Positions 34,480 to 43,810 are shown, numbered from the stretch's first letter. The stretch is DNA of 64,000 bases from Ornithinimicrobium avium (GCF_003351765.1 NZ_CP031229.1:434001-498000), one strand, 5' to 3'. A program made the numbers and translations. The notes: generated from the sequence alone by a model not told the origin.

Positions 34480-35434
34480 CCACGCCCGGTCCGAGCCCGC
34501 GCACGAGGACCTGATGTCCCAGCGAGAGGAGCTCATCGACGCCGAGCAGGAGCTCAAGCATCAGGGACCCTCTGCCGGCGCGCTGCGCGCGGCGGAGGCG
34601 TTGCGCGACGTCGCGGCGGTGCCCGGCGTGGCCAAGCCGGACCCGATCCTCGTCGCGGACGGCGTGGTCCGGCAGTTCGGTGGCCTCACCGCCGTCGACG
34701 TGGACCACCTCGAGGTGCAGCGTGGCACGATCACCGCCCTCATCGGTCCCAACGGGGCCGGCAAGTCGACGTTCTTCAACCTGGTCAGCGGTTTCGACAC
34801 GCCGACGAGCGGGACGTGGTCCTTCGACGGCAAGGACGTCAGCGGGTGGGCCGCCTACCGCATCGCCCGCCTGGGCATGGTGCGGACCTTCCAGCTGACC
34901 AAGGCCCTGATGCGGCTGACGACCCTGGAGAACGTCATGCTGGGGGCCACCGACCAGGCGGGGGAGAGCCTGTGGCGCGCGCCGCTGCGCTTCCTCTGGG
35001 CCGGGCAGGAGCGGGAGAACCGGGCCCGGGCCGAGGTGCTGCTGGAGCGCTTCAGGCTCACCCACATGCGCGACGAGTTCGCCGGCACCATGTCGGGGGG
35101 GCAGCGCAAGCTGCTGGAGATGGCCAGGGCGATGATGGTCGACCCCTCGTTGCTGATGCTCGACGAGCCGATGGCGGGCGTCAACCCCGCCCTGACCCAG
35201 TCGTTGCTGGGGCACATCCAGGCGCTGCGCGACGACGGTGTCTCCATCGTCCTGGTCGAGCACGACATGGACGTGATCATGTCCATCAGCGACTGGGTGG
35301 TCTGCTTCGCCGAGGGCAAGGTGATCGCCGAGGGGCGTCCGGACGACATCCGTCGGGACCGGGCGGTCATCGACGCCTACCTGGGGACCAGGCGCAGCCT
35401 GTCCGACGACGCTTCCGAGGAGGACCAGGCATGA
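34469..35434 (+). CDS. livG: Branched-chain amino acid ABC ATPase LivG
   Basis: This 321-residue ATPase subunit has Walker A IGPNGAGKSTFF, the LivG-specific VSGFDTPTSG, signature MSGGQRKLLEMARAM, Walker B LLMLDEPMAGVNP and switch LVEHDMDVIMSISD. An acidic N-terminal extension of about 45 residues precedes the domain and is not usual in LivG; the ATG at 34514 could be an alternative start that shortens it. The last bases overlap the livF ATG (ATGA). Confidence 0.93.
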   Translation: MSADHARSEPAHEDLMSQREELIDAEQELKHQGPSAGALRAAEALRDVAAVPGVAKPDPILVADGVVRQFGGLTAVDVDHLEVQRGTITALIGPNGAGKSTFFNLVSGFDTPTSGTWSFDGKDVSGWAAYRIARLGMVRTFQLTKALMRLTTLENVMLGATDQAGESLWRAPLRFLWAGQERENRARAEVLLERFRLTHMRDEFAGTMSGGQRKLLEMARAMMVDPSLLMLDEPMAGVNPALTQSLLGHIQALRDDGVSIVLVEHDMDVIMSISDWVVCFAEGKVIAEGRPDDIRRDRAVIDAYLGTRRSLSDDASEEDQA

Positions 35435-36201
35435 ACGACGACGCGCGCAGCGAGGACTCCGCGACCACGGGCGGCACGCCGCTGCTGAGCTCGGTGGAGC
35501 TGGTCTCGGGCTACCTGCCTGAGGTCAACATCCTCAACGGTTGCAACGTCCACGTCGACCGCGGCGAGCTGGTGGGGATCATCGGGCCCAACGGAGCGGG
35601 CAAGTCCACGCTTATCAAGACGATGTTCGGGCTGGTTCCCGTCAGTTCCGGCCAGGTCCTGCTCGAGGACCGTGACATCACCGGCCGCGCGGCCCACCTG
35701 CTCGTGGCCGACGGTCTGGGCTATGTCCCGCAGAACAACAACGTCTTCCCCTCGCTCACGATCAGCGAGAACATGGAGATGGGGATGTACGTCCGCCCCA
35801 AGGAGTTCGAGAGCCGGTTCCGGGCCGTGGCCGAGCTGTTCCCGCTGCTCGCCGACCGGCGTGCGCAGCGGGCCGGCTCGTTGTCCGGCGGCGAGCGCCA
35901 GGTGGTGGCGATGGGCCGTGCCCTGATGACCGACCCGATGGTGCTCTTCCTCGACGAGCCCTCGGCCGGCCTGTCGCCCCTGATGCAGGACGTGGTCTTC
36001 GAGGCGGTCTCCAAGATCAACGACTCGGGCGTCTCCATCCTCATGGTGGAGCAGAACGCGCGGCAGTGCCTGGACATCTCCGACCGGGCCTACGTGCTGG
36101 ACCAGGGCCGCGACGCCTACACGGGCACCGGCGAGGAGCTGGCGAGCGACCCGAAGGTCATCGAGCTCTACCTGGGCACCCTCGCGCGCATCGACGACTG
36201 A
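35431..36201 (+). CDS. livF: Branched-chain amino acid ABC ATPase LivF
   Basis: This 256-residue partner ATPase shows Walker A IGPNGAGKSTLI, the LivF-typical GYVPQNNNVFPSLTISENM, signature LSGGERQVVAMGRAL, Walker B VLFLDEPSAGLSP and switch MVEQNARQCLDISD. It overlaps livG at ATGA. A strong bidirectional terminator follows 22 bases after the stop, closing the livHMGF operon. The binding protein livJ is on the opposite strand beyond it. Confidence 0.94.
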   Translation: MNDDARSEDSATTGGTPLLSSVELVSGYLPEVNILNGCNVHVDRGELVGIIGPNGAGKSTLIKTMFGLVPVSSGQVLLEDRDITGRAAHLLVADGLGYVPQNNNVFPSLTISENMEMGMYVRPKEFESRFRAVAELFPLLADRRAQRAGSLSGGERQVVAMGRALMTDPMVLFLDEPSAGLSPLMQDVVFEAVSKINDSGVSILMVEQNARQCLDISDRAYVLDQGRDAYTGTGEELASDPKVIELYLGTLARIDD

Positions 36202-36223
36202 CCGCCGCGCACCGGACAGGCGA

Positions 36224-36253
36224 AAGGCCCGCCCCTCGAGGGGGGCGGGCCTT
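36224..36253. terminator. Bidirectional terminator between livF and livJ
   Basis: A perfect 12-bp stem (AAGGCCCGCCCC at 36224-36235 with GGGGCGGGCCTT at 36242-36253) with a six-base loop lies between two convergent genes. A and T tracts at the stem ends give short U-tracts in both directions. Confidence 0.85.
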
Positions 36254-36274
36254 CGTCCGTGCCGTCGTGGCGCG

Positions 36275-37624
36275 TCAGCGCGAGTCGGCGGCGGGGTTGG
36301 ACTCGACGGTCTCGATCGACTCGAACTTGCCGGCGTCATCGAAGCCGTAGACCTCGATGGAGGCGCGTCCGGGCTCGCCGGCGTCGGTGAAGTCCAGCGG
36401 ACCGCTGACGCCCTGGTAGTCGATGTCCTCACCGGCGTCGATGAGGTCCTTGCACTCCGCGTACGAGGTGCACTCGGTGCCGTCCTTGGTCACGTTGACG
36501 ACCTCGGACTTGAACTCCTGCGCGTCGGCCGACCCTGCGGCGTCGGCGGCCAGGGCCACCACGACCGCGCAGTCGTAGACCTGCGGGGCGAACTGGGTGT
36601 TGTCGCCCAGCTCGGGGGCGAACTCGGCCAGCGAGGACAGGAAGTCGTCGTTGGCCGCAGACGCCGGGGCGGTGCCCTTCATGCCGGCCAGCACGCTGGG
36701 GTCAGCCTCGTTGACCAGGGATCCCAGGTCCGGGTTGCGCATCCCGTCCGCCGCGTAGAAGCCCGTGTCGGCGGGGGTGATCCCGGCCTCGATGAGGCCC
36801 TGGATGATCTGCACGCCCTCCTCGAAGGCGACGACGACCACGGCGTCGGGCTGGGCCGAGACGACGGCCTGGACGACGGAGTCGTACTGCTGCGCCAGCG
36901 GGTCGTAGGTCTCGTTGAGCGCGACCGTGGCTCCGGCGTTCTCCAGCGCGTCGGCGGTGGCGTTGGCCAGGCCGCGGCCGTAGTCGTCGGCGCGGGCGAC
37001 GATCGCGACGTTGGACCAGCCGTCGTTGACGATCGTGTTGGCCAGGACCGGGCCCTGCAGGGCGTCGGACGGCGCCGTGCGGATGTAGAGCCCGTCGTCG
37101 TCGTAGTCGGTGAACGTCGGCGCGGTGTTGGAACCCGAGCACTGCATGACGCCCGCGCCGGTGATCCGGTCGATGATGTCGAGCGAGCGGCCGGAGGCCG
37201 CCGCGCCGATGATGGCGCTGACACCCTGACCGAGGATCCGGTCGGCGGAGGCCTGCGCGATCGTGGCCTGGTCGCCCTCGTCGCCGCCGATCGGTGCCGG
37301 GATCTCGGCGCCGAGGACACCGCCGGCGTCGTTGATGTCCTTGATCGCCAGCTCGAGCGACTTGATCTGCGGCGGGCCGAGGTAGGCCAGCGCGCCGGTC
37401 TCCGGGAGGATGTAGCCGAAGGTGAAGGACGCGGGCTTGGCCGCGTCGGTGCCGGCCGCTCCCGTCTCGGTGGTGCCGTCGGTGGCGCTCTCGGTGGCGC
37501 CGGAGTCGGCGGGCTGCGTCTCGGTGGTGGCGGCGTCGGGCTCGTCCGCCCCCGACCCGCAGGCCGCGAGGAGCGCGACGGCCGACAGCGCGGCCACCGC
37601 CTTCACGTGGATCTTCCTGAACAT
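36275..37624 (-). CDS. livJ: Branched-chain amino acid ABC substrate-binding lipoprotein LivJ
   Basis: This 449-residue extracellular binding protein has a signal peptide ending in lipobox LLAAC with Cys22, then a Thr/Glu/Ala-rich linker to about residue 65. The periplasmic-binding-protein type I fold starts FTFGYILPETGALAYLGPP, the typical Leu/Ile/Val-receptor opening. ATG 37624 has AGAGGA six bases upstream. It probably serves livHMGF, which lies convergently across the terminator. Its separate promoter allows the binding protein to be made in excess. Confidence 0.93.
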   Translation of the reverse strand: MFRKIHVKAVAALSAVALLAACGSGADEPDAATTETQPADSGATESATDGTTETGAAGTDAAKPASFTFGYILPETGALAYLGPPQIKSLELAIKDINDAGGVLGAEIPAPIGGDEGDQATIAQASADRILGQGVSAIIGAAASGRSLDIIDRITGAGVMQCSGSNTAPTFTDYDDDGLYIRTAPSDALQGPVLANTIVNDGWSNVAIVARADDYGRGLANATADALENAGATVALNETYDPLAQQYDSVVQAVVSAQPDAVVVVAFEEGVQIIQGLIEAGITPADTGFYAADGMRNPDLGSLVNEADPSVLAGMKGTAPASAANDDFLSSLAEFAPELGDNTQFAPQVYDCAVVVALAADAAGSADAQEFKSEVVNVTKDGTECTSYAECKDLIDAGEDIDYQGVSGPLDFTDAGEPGRASIEVYGFDDAGKFESIETVESNPAADSR

Positions 37625-37695
37625 CGTTGTCCTCTCGAACGTGGTGGCCCGTTGCACGGGTGTGTGACCCCGCTTCACGGGCGGGTGTGGGCGCC

Positions 37696-37724
37696 AGACT
37701 AGCCCGCGGATGCTCACTTGTGGA
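37696..37724 (-). promoter_or_regulatory. Probable livJ promoter (TCCACA, 17 bp, TAGTCT)
   Basis: On the minus strand a -10 TAGTCT (37696-37701) lies 17 bp below a TCCACA -35 (37719-37724). The predicted start near 37689 leaves a leader of about 65 bases before the livJ ATG. Confidence 0.5.
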
Positions 37725-37779
37725 GAACTGTGACCGTACTGTGACCAGCCCTGTTCCCGGTCGGTCGCGGCGAGTCGCG

Positions 37780-38598
37780 TCAGCCGGGCCTGCCCGCCAC
37801 CAGGACGAGGGTGCCCGGGACGAGCTCGCCGCGCAGCCGGCTCCACCCGCCCCACTCGTGGTCGGCGTCGTCGGGCCATCCCGGCTCGACAAGGTCCGCC
37901 AGGTGCAGGCCGGCGCCCACCACCGCGCGCACCAGGTCCCCCACGGTGCGGTGGTGCTCGGAGTAGAGCGCCTCCCCGGCCGTCGTCTCCTCCACGTAGG
38001 CGCGCCGGTCGAAGTAGGAGTGGGTGACGGTCAGCCCCGCCTGGCCGGGCACGTCGGGGAAGACCCACCGGAAGGGGTGGGACAGGGAGAAGACGCAGCG
38101 GCCGCCGGGGCGCAGCACCCTCGCCCACTCCTTCAGGGTGGCCTCCACGTCGGGGACGAAGGAGAGGACGCCGTGGGCGGTGAGGACCAGGTCGAAGGCG
38201 GCGGCGGCGAACGGCAGGCGGGCGCCGTCGCACTGGACGTAGGAGGGGTGCGGGGCGGACGGCATACCGCCGTCGATCCGGCGGGCCACGCCGAGCATGC
38301 CGGCCGAGAGGTCCGTGGAGACCACCCTGGCCCCCTGCCCGGCCGCCCAGCGCCCGCCCTGAGCCGCGCCGGCACCGACCTCGAGCACGTCGAGCCCGGC
38401 GACCTCGCCGAGCAGCCCCAGCCGGGTCTCGGTCCATCCCTCCGGGCCCCACACGAGCTCCGCGTCGCCGAGGAAGGCTCCGTGCTCGGCGTAGTAGTCC
38501 TCCGCCTGGGCGTCCCACCACCGGCGACCGGCGCGCACGGCGTCGTCGTGCCCCACCGGGCGGCGGCTGACACGGTCGGGGGACGCAGGCTCGCTCAC
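37780..38598 (-). CDS. Class I SAM-dependent methyltransferase
   Basis: This 272-residue methyltransferase shows motif I LDVLEVGAGAAQGGRW (residues 69-84), motif II VVSTDLSAGML and the acidic loop AAFDLVLTAHGVLSF. The best match in pattern is the Methyltransf_11/25 group, whose substrates range widely. The N-terminal VRAGRRWWDAQAEDYYAEHG is frequent in actinobacterial members near core genes. GTG 38598 is preceded by CAGACT six bases upstream. It is divergent from rpsA. Confidence 0.82.
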   Translation of the reverse strand: MSEPASPDRVSRRPVGHDDAVRAGRRWWDAQAEDYYAEHGAFLGDAELVWGPEGWTETRLGLLGEVAGLDVLEVGAGAAQGGRWAAGQGARVVSTDLSAGMLGVARRIDGGMPSAPHPSYVQCDGARLPFAAAAFDLVLTAHGVLSFVPDVEATLKEWARVLRPGGRCVFSLSHPFRWVFPDVPGQAGLTVTHSYFDRRAYVEETTAGEALYSEHHRTVGDLVRAVVGAGLHLADLVEPGWPDDADHEWGGWSRLRGELVPGTLVLVAGRPG

Positions 38599-38626
38599 CC
38601 GAGCAGTCTGGCAGGGCGGGGCGACT

Positions 38627-38655
38627 TTGACCCCGTGGCCCGTGGTCGTTAGTCT
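38627..38655 (+). promoter_or_regulatory. rpsA promoter (TTGACC, 17 bp, TAGTCT)
   Basis: TTGACC at 38627-38632 and TAGTCT at 38650-38655 are separated by exactly 17 bp and match the housekeeping sigma consensus best of any site in the window. The leader would be about 98 bases long, with no obvious hairpin. This long leader contrasts with the leaderless genes nearby. Confidence 0.75.
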
Positions 38656-38759
38656 TGGTGGGCGCGTCGCGTGCGCTCACGCGTGCCCGTGCACAGATCC
38701 ACCAGCACCACTCCAGCACTGTCCACCTTCATCCTGTCCACAATCGGAGCCCCTACTAC

Positions 38760-40214
38760 ATGACTGCCACCACGGCCGACAAGGCCATCTCCCAGATCGC
38801 TGTCAACGACATCGGGTCTGAGGAGGAGCTGCTCGCAGCGATCGACGCGACGATCAAGAACTTCAACGACGGAGACATCGTCGAGGGTGTCATCGTCAAG
38901 GTCGACCGGGACGAGGTCCTGCTCGACATCGGCTACAAGACCGAGGGCGTCATCCCCTCGCGCGAGCTGGCCATCAAGCACGACGTCGACCCCTCCGAGG
39001 TCGTCAGCGTCGGCGACGAGGTCGAGGCCCTGGTCCTCCAGAAGGAGGACAAGGAGGGCCGGCTGATCCTGTCCAAGAAGCGCGCCCAGTACGAGCGTGC
39101 GTGGGGTTCCATCGAGCGGATCAAGGAGGAGGACGGCGTCGTCACCGGCACCGTCATCGAGGTCGTCAAGGGTGGCCTCATCCTCGACATCGGGCTGCGC
39201 GGCTTCCTGCCCGCCTCGCTGGTGGAGATGCGTCGCGTCCGCGACCTGCAGCCCTACGTGGGCAAGCAGATCGAGGCCAAGATCATCGAGCTGGACAAGA
39301 ACCGCAACAACGTGGTCCTGTCCCGCCGCGCCTGGCTTGAGCAGACCCAGTCCGAGGTGCGCACCACCTTCCTCAAGGAGCTGCAGAAGGGCCAGGTCCG
39401 CACCGGCACCGTCAGCAGCATCGTCAACTTCGGCGCCTTCGTCGACCTGGGTGGCGGCGTCGACGGCCTCGTGCACGTCTCCGAGCTGTCCTGGAAGCAC
39501 ATCGACCACCCGGGCGAGGTCGTCGAGGTGGGTGACGAGGTCACCGTCGAGGTGCTCGACGTCGACATGGACCGCGAGCGCGTCTCGCTGTCCCTGAAGG
39601 CGACCCTCGAGGACCCGTGGCAGGTCTTCGCGCGCACCCACGCCATCGGCCAGGTCGTGCCCGGCAAGGTCACCAAGCTCGTCCCCTTCGGTGCGTTCGT
39701 GCGCGTCGAGGACGGCATCGAGGGCCTCGTGCACATCTCCGAGCTGGCCGAGCGCCACGTGGAGCTGCCCGAGCAGATCGTCACCGTCGGTGCCGAGGTG
39801 TTCGTCAAGGTCATCGACATCGACCTGGAGCGTCGCCGGATCTCGCTGTCGCTGAAGCAGGCCAACGACGCGGTCACCGCCGAGTTCGACCCGACCCTCT
39901 ACGGGATGGCCGCCGAGTACGACGAGCAGGGCAACTACAAGTACCCCGAGGGCTTCGACCCGGAGACCAACGAGTGGCTCGAGGGCTTCGACACCCAGCG
40001 CGAGAAGTGGGAGAAGGAGTACGCCGACGCCCACGCCCGCTGGGAGGCGCACAAGGCGCAGGTCGAGGCGGCCACGGAGTCCGACGCCGACACCGGCGTC
40101 CAGGTCGCCCCGGCGTCCACGTCCTACTCCTCGGAGTCGGAGGACGAGGCGGGCGGCACGCTCGCCTCGGACGAGGCGCTGGCCGCGCTGCGCGAGAAGC
40201 TCACCGGCAACTGA
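38760..40214 (+). CDS. rpsA: 30S ribosomal protein S1
   Basis: S1 helps mRNA bind the small ribosomal subunit. The 484-residue chain has four S1 domains: about 35-105 (GDIVEGVIVKVDRDEVLLDIG), 122-190, 210-280 (GQVRTGTVSSIVNFGAFVDLG) and 295-370 (GQVVPGKVTKLVPFGAFVRV). An acidic C-terminal tail follows. Four-domain S1 is the actinobacterial form. ATG 38760 is about 98 bases downstream of the predicted start. The ribosome binding site is weak (GGAG about ten bases upstream), as often for S1. Confidence 0.97.
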   Translation: MTATTADKAISQIAVNDIGSEEELLAAIDATIKNFNDGDIVEGVIVKVDRDEVLLDIGYKTEGVIPSRELAIKHDVDPSEVVSVGDEVEALVLQKEDKEGRLILSKKRAQYERAWGSIERIKEEDGVVTGTVIEVVKGGLILDIGLRGFLPASLVEMRRVRDLQPYVGKQIEAKIIELDKNRNNVVLSRRAWLEQTQSEVRTTFLKELQKGQVRTGTVSSIVNFGAFVDLGGGVDGLVHVSELSWKHIDHPGEVVEVGDEVTVEVLDVDMDRERVSLSLKATLEDPWQVFARTHAIGQVVPGKVTKLVPFGAFVRVEDGIEGLVHISELAERHVELPEQIVTVGAEVFVKVIDIDLERRRISLSLKQANDAVTAEFDPTLYGMAAEYDEQGNYKYPEGFDPETNEWLEGFDTQREKWEKEYADAHARWEAHKAQVEAATESDADTGVQVAPASTSYSSESEDEAGGTLASDEALAALREKLTGN

Positions 40215-40245
40215 GCACCCGCCCCTGACGGGGGTATGACGTGCC

Positions 40246-40275
40246 GGGCCCGGTCCCCCTCGGGGGGCCGGGCCC
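40246..40275 (+). terminator. Terminator after rpsA
   Basis: A 14-bp hairpin, with one G-T pair, joins GGGCCCGGTCCCCC (40246-40259) and GGGGGGCCGGGCCC (40262-40275). It lies 31 bases after the rpsA stop and is followed by TCTCG rather than a U-run. Confidence 0.8.
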
Positions 40276-40307
40276 TCTCGTGTCACCGGGGGCCGGCGCC
40301 GGCTCGG

Positions 40308-40313
40308 TATGGT
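40308..40313 (+). promoter_or_regulatory. Candidate leaderless -10 element of pepN (TATGGT, 6 bases before GTG)
   Basis: TATGGT is six bases before GTG 40320 and only 33 bases past the rpsA hairpin, so pepN most likely has its own leaderless transcript. Confidence 0.45.
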
Positions 40314-40319
40314 CGTCGG

Positions 40320-42794
40320 GTGCCGCTGACCCTCACCGACGCCCGTGCCCGTGCCCGTACCGTCCGCGACGTCTCCTGCACGGTCCACCTGGACCTCGGT
40401 GGGGACGACCACGTGATCTCCCGCTCCACGGTGCGCTTCTCCGCCGAGGCCGGGGCGAGCACGTTCCTGGACCTCCAGCACGCCGTCGACGTCTCGGTCA
40501 CGCTCAACGGTGCCGAGCTCCACGGCGTGTACCGCGACGAGCGGGTCCACCTGGAGGACCTGGACGGCGACAACGAGGTCGTCGTCGAGGCGCGGATGCC
40601 CTACGTCACCGACGGCGACGGCATGAACCGGTTCGTGGACCCGGCCGACGGGCAGGTCTACCTCGGCTGCTACGGCGGGATGGACGTGGCCAGGCGGGTG
40701 TTCGCCTGCTTCGACCAGCCCGACCTCAAGGCGCCCTTCACCATGAGCGTGACCGGGCGGCCGGGGTGGACGGTGCTGTCCAACGGCACCTCCGCCGGTC
40801 CGGACCAGGAGCAGACCTGGACGTTCACCACCACCCCGCCCGTGTCGTCATACCTCGTGGCCGTCTGCGCCGGCACCTTCGCCTCGCGGACGTGGGAGCA
40901 CGCCGGCACCCGCTTCGGCTGGCACTGCCGCGCCTCGCAGGCCGACGACCTGGACCGCGACCTGGCACAGCTGCGGGACGTCACCGAGCGCGCCTTCGAC
41001 GCCTACGCCGCGCGGTTCACCGAGCCCTACGCCTTCGGCGCCTACGACCAGGTCTTCGTGCCCGGCCACAACTGGGGCGCGATGGAGACCCCCGGGGTCG
41101 TGACCTTCCGCGACGAGCTGCTGCCGGCCGGGGTGACCGACCCGGGGCTGGCGCGGCGCCGGGCGATGACGGTCGCGCACGAGATGGCGCACATGTGGTT
41201 CGGCGACCTGGTGACCTTCCGCTGGTGGGAGGACACCTGGCTCAACGAGTCGTTCGCCGACTACATGGGCTTCCTCGTCGGCGGGCTGGCGCTGCCGGGG
41301 GTGGACGCGTTCGCCGAGTTCGACGTCTCGCGCAAGGCCGGCGGCTACGCGGCCGACACCCGCCCGAGCTCGCACCCCGTCGCGCCGCGGCCCGAGGACG
41401 TCCCGGACGTGGACGCGGCCTTCAACAACTTCGACCCGATCTCCTACGCCAAGGGCAACTCGTGCCTGCGCCAGCTCGCGTTCTGGCTGGGTGAGGAGAC
41501 CTTCTTCCGCGGGGTGGACCGGCACCTGACGCAGCACCGCTTCGGCACCGCCACCCTGGACGACCTCGTCGGCACCCTGCAGTCCGTGACCGACCGCGAC
41601 GTCATCGGCTGGGCCGAGGCATGGCTGCGCACCACCGGGCACGACACTCTCCGCGTGGTGCGGACCGACGAGGGGAAGGGTATGCCGGCTCTCCGGCGGG
41701 AGGGTTCCCGTCCCCACCGGCTCCGGGCGAGCGGCTACGACCGTGCGGGCGAGGACGGCCTGGTCGCCGCCTGGGAGCGTGTGGTCGACCTCGACGCCGA
41801 GGAGGTGCCGTTGCCGGCGGCGGACATGGTCGTGCCGAACAGCACGGGGGACACCTTCGCCGCCGTCGCGCTCGACCCTGCCGGCCGTGAGCTGGTCCTC
41901 GAGCGGCTCTCGGCCGTGCCGGACGAGCACCCGCGCACCATCCTGTGGGCGACGCTGCTCGACGAGGCCGTCCAGGGACGGCTGCCGGTGGGCACCCTGG
42001 TCGAGCTCGTCGAGCAGCACCTGCCGCCCGAGCCGTCGACCGTCGTCGTGGAGCACGTGCTGACACGCGCGGCCGCGGCGGTGCGCTCGAGCGCGGTCCC
42101 GGCGGACGTGCCGGGGCTGCTTGACCGCCTGGCCCTCGTGGCCGTCGCCATGCTGGGCGACGACCGGCCCGACGCCGCGGTGCAGAACCTCGTCGCCACG
42201 GCCGTCGGGACGAGCCGTGACGCTGCCCTGCTGCACGGGTGGCTCCGCGACGGCGGGCCGCGCGGACCGCTCGCGCCGACGCACCGGTGGGACACGATCG
42301 TCCGGCTCGCCGAGCTGGGTGAGCGGGTCGAGGACGTGGTCGAGGCGGAGCTGCGCCGCGACTCCTCCAGCGTCGGCCGGCTGGCCGCCCTGAGCGCCGG
42401 TGCCGCCGTCCCCGGGGCGACGGTCAAGGCCGCGACGCTGGACCGGCTGCTCGCCGAGGGCACCTCCAACCGCGAGCTGCTGGCCCTGGCACGCGGGCTG
42501 TGGTCCGCGGAGCAGCGGCACGTCGTTGACCCGCTCGTCACCGCATACCTCGACCGTGCCCCGGAGGTGGCCCGGCGCGGACAGGCGATCGCACTCGTGG
42601 TGGGTCGCGCGGCACCGCAGTTCCGCTGGACCGACGCACAGCTGGTGGCGCTGGACGATGCCGTGGCGGGTTCGGACCTGCCGCCCGTCCTCGCCCGCAC
42701 CTGGGCCGACCTGCTGCACGACCAGCGGCGTCACGACGTGACCGGCATCGCTCCGACACCCAGTGCGGACCACTGCCCTGACAGCCCTCGGTAG
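40320..42794 (+). CDS. pepN: Aminopeptidase N (M1 family metallopeptidase)
   Basis: This 824-residue cytoplasmic zinc peptidase removes N-terminal residues from peptides. The substrate-anchoring motif is WGAMETPGVVTF, the actinobacterial variant of GAMEN. The zinc site is HEMAHMWFGDLVT plus the downstream Glu in LNESFADYMG. The N-terminal beta domain starts near RARARTVRDVSCTVHLDL. The ERAP1-like C-terminal domain (about 540-815) completes it. GTG 40320 agrees with homologue starts. It may use peptides delivered by the ABC importer at 2774-9400. Confidence 0.95.
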   Translation: MPLTLTDARARARTVRDVSCTVHLDLGGDDHVISRSTVRFSAEAGASTFLDLQHAVDVSVTLNGAELHGVYRDERVHLEDLDGDNEVVVEARMPYVTDGDGMNRFVDPADGQVYLGCYGGMDVARRVFACFDQPDLKAPFTMSVTGRPGWTVLSNGTSAGPDQEQTWTFTTTPPVSSYLVAVCAGTFASRTWEHAGTRFGWHCRASQADDLDRDLAQLRDVTERAFDAYAARFTEPYAFGAYDQVFVPGHNWGAMETPGVVTFRDELLPAGVTDPGLARRRAMTVAHEMAHMWFGDLVTFRWWEDTWLNESFADYMGFLVGGLALPGVDAFAEFDVSRKAGGYAADTRPSSHPVAPRPEDVPDVDAAFNNFDPISYAKGNSCLRQLAFWLGEETFFRGVDRHLTQHRFGTATLDDLVGTLQSVTDRDVIGWAEAWLRTTGHDTLRVVRTDEGKGMPALRREGSRPHRLRASGYDRAGEDGLVAAWERVVDLDAEEVPLPAADMVVPNSTGDTFAAVALDPAGRELVLERLSAVPDEHPRTILWATLLDEAVQGRLPVGTLVELVEQHLPPEPSTVVVEHVLTRAAAAVRSSAVPADVPGLLDRLALVAVAMLGDDRPDAAVQNLVATAVGTSRDAALLHGWLRDGGPRGPLAPTHRWDTIVRLAELGERVEDVVEAELRRDSSSVGRLAALSAGAAVPGATVKAATLDRLLAEGTSNRELLALARGLWSAEQRHVVDPLVTAYLDRAPEVARRGQAIALVVGRAAPQFRWTDAQLVALDDAVAGSDLPPVLARTWADLLHDQRRHDVTGIAPTPSADHCPDSPR

Positions 42795-42813
42795 CTCCCC
42801 GCCGTGTCGGCGC

Positions 42814-42842
42814 TTGACACACGCAGTTGCCATTGGGAGGGT
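42814..42842 (+). promoter_or_regulatory. Possible promoter of the small exported-protein pair (TTGACA, 17 bp, GAGGGT)
   Basis: A perfect -35 TTGACA (42814-42819) is followed after 17 bp by GAGGGT, which differs from the recurrent TAGGGT by one base. The leader to ATG 42891 would be about 43 bases. Confidence 0.5.
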
Positions 42843-42890
42843 GACAGCGTCATCGGCATCGCCGTTGCTGTGGTGAGGAAGGAAGGTGCC

Positions 42891-43211
42891 ATGAACCAGA
42901 AGATCATCGCAGTCCTCGCGGGGGTCCTCATGGTACTGGGGCTGGCGCTACCGGCGCAGGCTGTGGCTCGCGAGGGAGGGACGCTGTACCGGTCCTCGTG
43001 CGTCCAGCCGTCCGATCCCTGGGCAAGGTCATTGTCGACTGAGGTGACCTATCTCGCCGGACCAGGGAGCACGTCCCAGTACTGGGACGACGGGCCGTTC
43101 TGGACCGCTCGGTATCGGCAGGGGTCCTACAACGGTGGCGACTGGTTCGCTCGTGTCTACTACGGCGCCTTGAGCGATCCGGGAACGTACGCGTACTGCC
43201 GGAACCCGTGA
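42891..43211 (+). CDS. Small secreted protein of unknown function
   Basis: I do not recognise this 106-residue protein. It has a clear signal peptide (NQK n-region, hydrophobic VLAGVLMVLGLALP core, AQAVA cleavage site near residue 26). The mature part of about 80 residues is rich in Tyr, Trp and Gly and has two cysteines, near its start and end (SSCVQ and AYCRNP), which could form one disulfide. AGGAAGGAAGG stands before the ATG. About 20 of its codons end in A or T, clearly more than in neighbours, so it may have been acquired. It overlaps the next lipoprotein gene (GTGA). Confidence 0.78.
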   Translation: MNQKIIAVLAGVLMVLGLALPAQAVAREGGTLYRSSCVQPSDPWARSLSTEVTYLAGPGSTSQYWDDGPFWTARYRQGSYNGGDWFARVYYGALSDPGTYAYCRNP

Positions 43212-43807
43212 GGAACTGGCAGGTCTCGGTTGCTGTCGTCGGCTGCGTGCTGAGCCTGGGGGCATGCGTCACGCCGGCGGCGGACTCGGGGCCGAGACCG
43301 ACCACGACCCGGGAGGCTATCGCGTCAGAGTCCGTGCCGGATCCGGAGGCGGTGGCTCGCGATCGTCGGGAGCAGGCCGAGCTGATGTCGACCTGCCTGA
43401 CCGACCTCGGGTTCCCGACCCGGATGCGGGAGGACGGCAGCTTCGAGATCGGCGAGGTGGTGGCGGACCAGCAGGCCAGCCTGGATGAGGCGATCACGAC
43501 GTGCACGGAGCAGGTGGGCCGGGGGAGCAGCTCGCGCACTCCGTCGGAGGCCGAGCTGTCGACGCTCTACGACCTGATGCTCGAAGGACGCGAGTGCCTC
43601 CTCGACCACGGCTACTCCATCTCCCAGCCTCCGACCCGGGAGACGTTCATCGAGACGTACCTGGCCAGCTACGAGGGCGGGACGCTTCCGTGGATCCCCT
43701 GGATGGACATCAACGATCCCGAATCGGTGAATCTCTGTCCACAACCCACCGAGGAGGAGGTGCTCCGCCGGATGCTCGAGGAAGGGTCTGTCGGCTCTCG
43801 GCGTTAG
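43208..43807 (+). CDS. Lipoprotein of unknown function
   Basis: This 199-residue protein starts at a GTG overlapping the small secreted protein's stop. It has a lipoprotein signal with lipobox LSLGAC, Cys20. The mature part holds several Cys residues (TCLTDLGF, TTCTEQVG, RECLLDHGY, NLCPQP) and predicted helices, with no domain I can name. The pair with the upstream gene suggests a joint envelope role. The codon usage is mildly less GC-biased than in uvrB. Confidence 0.72.
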   Translation: MRNWQVSVAVVGCVLSLGACVTPAADSGPRPTTTREAIASESVPDPEAVARDRREQAELMSTCLTDLGFPTRMREDGSFEIGEVVADQQASLDEAITTCTEQVGRGSSSRTPSEAELSTLYDLMLEGRECLLDHGYSISQPPTRETFIETYLASYEGGTLPWIPWMDINDPESVNLCPQPTEEEVLRRMLEEGSVGSRR

Positions 43808-43810
43808 CGT
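43805..43810 (+). promoter_or_regulatory. Candidate leaderless -10 element of uvrB (TAGCGT, 6 bases before ATG)
   Basis: TAGCGT lies six bases before ATG 43817 and overlaps the stop of the lipoprotein gene. No SOS-box palindrome is visible around it. Confidence 0.45.
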